Source: Hylemonella gracilis str. Niagara R (GTDB lineage: Bacteria; Pseudomonadota; Gammaproteobacteria; Burkholderiales; Burkholderiaceae_C). From it: 64,000 nucleotides of DNA. The stretch covers positions 2,797,278-2,861,277 of the forward strand of contig NZ_JEMG01000001.1 in the NCBI RefSeq assembly GCF_000600295.1, in the 5' to 3' direction. Within the stretch, counting starts at the first letter, position 1. Every line of letters begins with the position of its first letter. Below the pieces are notes generated by a model, which saw only the letters and a program-made list of their open reading frames with translations, searched no databases and was not told the DNA's origin. The position numbers and the translations under genes are program-made. Below are positions 63,326 through 64,000 of the stretch, one piece after another.

Positions 63326-64000
63326 TCAATGGTTGTGTCGCGGCGTGCGCTGCGCGATGCGCTGGAACTCCAGCGCGAAATCCAGCGTGGCGCCCTGGTC
63401 GAGCTGGCCGGTTTTCTCCCGGTACAGGGCTTCCCAGGGTGAATGGCTGGGGGGCACCGAGGGCGCGGGCAGTTCACGCAGGCGGCGCGCGATTTCCTCG
63501 GGCGACACCAGCGCATCGCATCGCCCCTGCTTCAGATCAACGCGGATCAAATCACCGCTTTGCAGCCATCGCAGCCCCCCTCCCGCCGCGCTCTCGGGCG
63601 AAGCATTCAGGATGGACGGGCTGTCCGAAGTGCCAGACTGCCGGCCATCGCCCAGGGTGGGCAGCGCGCTGATGCCGCGCTGGATCAGCGCGTCGGGCGG
63701 TTGCATGTTGACGACTTCGGCCGAACCCGGCCAGCCCAGCGGCCCCGCGCCGCGCATGACGAGGATGCAGTCTTCGTCTATGCCCAGTTCCGGGTCGTTG
63801 ATGCGCGCGTGGTAGTCCTCGCCGCCTTCGAACACCACGGCACGCGCCTCGAACACGCCTTCCTGGCCGGGCCGGCTCAGGTAGCGCGCACGGAAGCGTT
63901 CGGAGATGACCGAGGTCTTCATGATGCCGAAATCGAAGAGATTGCCCCGCAGCACCAGGAAACCGGCCTTGTCCATCAAGGGCTGATCGAAGGGCCGGAT
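63326..64000 (-). CDS. IlvD/Edd-family sugar-acid dehydratase, C-terminal part
   Basis: The reading frame is open to the right edge; 224 residues are visible. The sequence ends in the typical C-terminal domain of IlvD/Edd dehydratases: FLVLRGNLFDFGIMKTSVIS, ARAVVFEGGEDYHARINDPE, DCILVMRGAGPLGWPGSAEV and LGDGRQSGTSDSPSILNASP. It is distinct from the true ilvD at 56 kb and belongs with the XylX-like protein and TRAP genes; arabinonate or xylonate is a likely substrate, by context only. Confidence 0.82.
   Translation of the reverse strand: MRPFDQPLMDKAGFLVLRGNLFDFGIMKTSVISERFRARYLSRPGQEGVFEARAVVFEGGEDYHARINDPELGIDEDCILVMRGAGPLGWPGSAEVVNMQPPDALIQRGISALPTLGDGRQSGTSDSPSILNASPESAAGGGLRWLQSGDLIRVDLKQGRCDALVSPEEIARRLRELPAPSVPPSHSPWEALYREKTGQLDQGATLDFALEFQRIAQRTPRHNH

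Noticed and set aside
1-64000. CRISPR arrays, rRNA, tRNA or insertion sequences
   Set aside because: No spaced repeats, transposase or RNA gene signature was recognised anywhere; a tRNA scan would be decisive.

Overview
Organism: G+C-rich chromosomal DNA of a betaproteobacterium, most likely Burkholderiales and probably Comamonadaceae. The pointers are an fds-type NAD-linked formate dehydrogenase, a matR-matA-matB malonate operon with a Bug-type binding protein, a beta-class GST, and very dense operons with ATGA overlaps. This is inferred from gene content; no rRNA or tRNA gene was seen. Layout, left half: 1-10.9 kb is an assimilatory nitrate operon on the plus strand (ABC transporter end, nirB, nirD, nasA, a soluble PilJ/MCP-like protein, crcB, cobA, an AhpD-Rieske fusion, a membrane protein). 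11-14.4 kb holds an MFS exporter, a GST and a short Hsp70. 14.5-20.6 kb is the fdsGBA-fdhD-fdsD operon on the minus strand. 20.8-24.2 kb holds an EAL protein and a divergent GGDEF-EAL protein. 24.3-25.3 kb is a MarR regulator and a DUF1398 gene that share a palindromic operator. 25.3-26.5 kb is an AlkC-like repair gene. || Island: 26.46-29.95 kb is a sharply lower-G+C island with two overlapping genes: a reverse transcriptase of UG/Abi-like layout and a short family A DNA polymerase, preceded by about 285 bp of non-coding DNA. By its form it looks like a defence-type RT system and is the most interesting item here. || Layout, right half: 30.1-30.9 kb is a TMEM165/GDT1-type Mn exporter under a yybP-ykoY riboswitch, then panE. 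31.9-36.3 kb is modABC with two ModE-like boxes, a lipoprotein and modE. 36.3-41.9 kb holds an AlkZ/YcaQ-type glycosylase, a diguanylate cyclase and comEC. 42-46.3 kb is a stress cluster (UspA, large catalase, hemerythrin, a 24-residue membrane peptide, a membrane protein). 46.7-52.3 kb is the malonate operon. 52.5-56 kb holds lgt and a TIGR03546/TIGR03545-type pair. 56-58.4 kb holds ilvD and a divergent cytochrome c. 58.5-60.1 kb is an ABC-F ATPase. 60.3-64 kb is a TRAP transporter with a XylX-like FAH protein and a truncated IlvD/Edd dehydratase, probably sugar-acid catabolism. || How it fits: nitrate reductase and formate dehydrogenase both need molybdenum, which modABC imports. CobA supplies the siroheme precursor for NirB. 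MatR-MatA-MatB convert malonate to acetyl-CoA. The RT/polymerase pair appears to be a later acquisition between alkC and the Mn-exporter gene.
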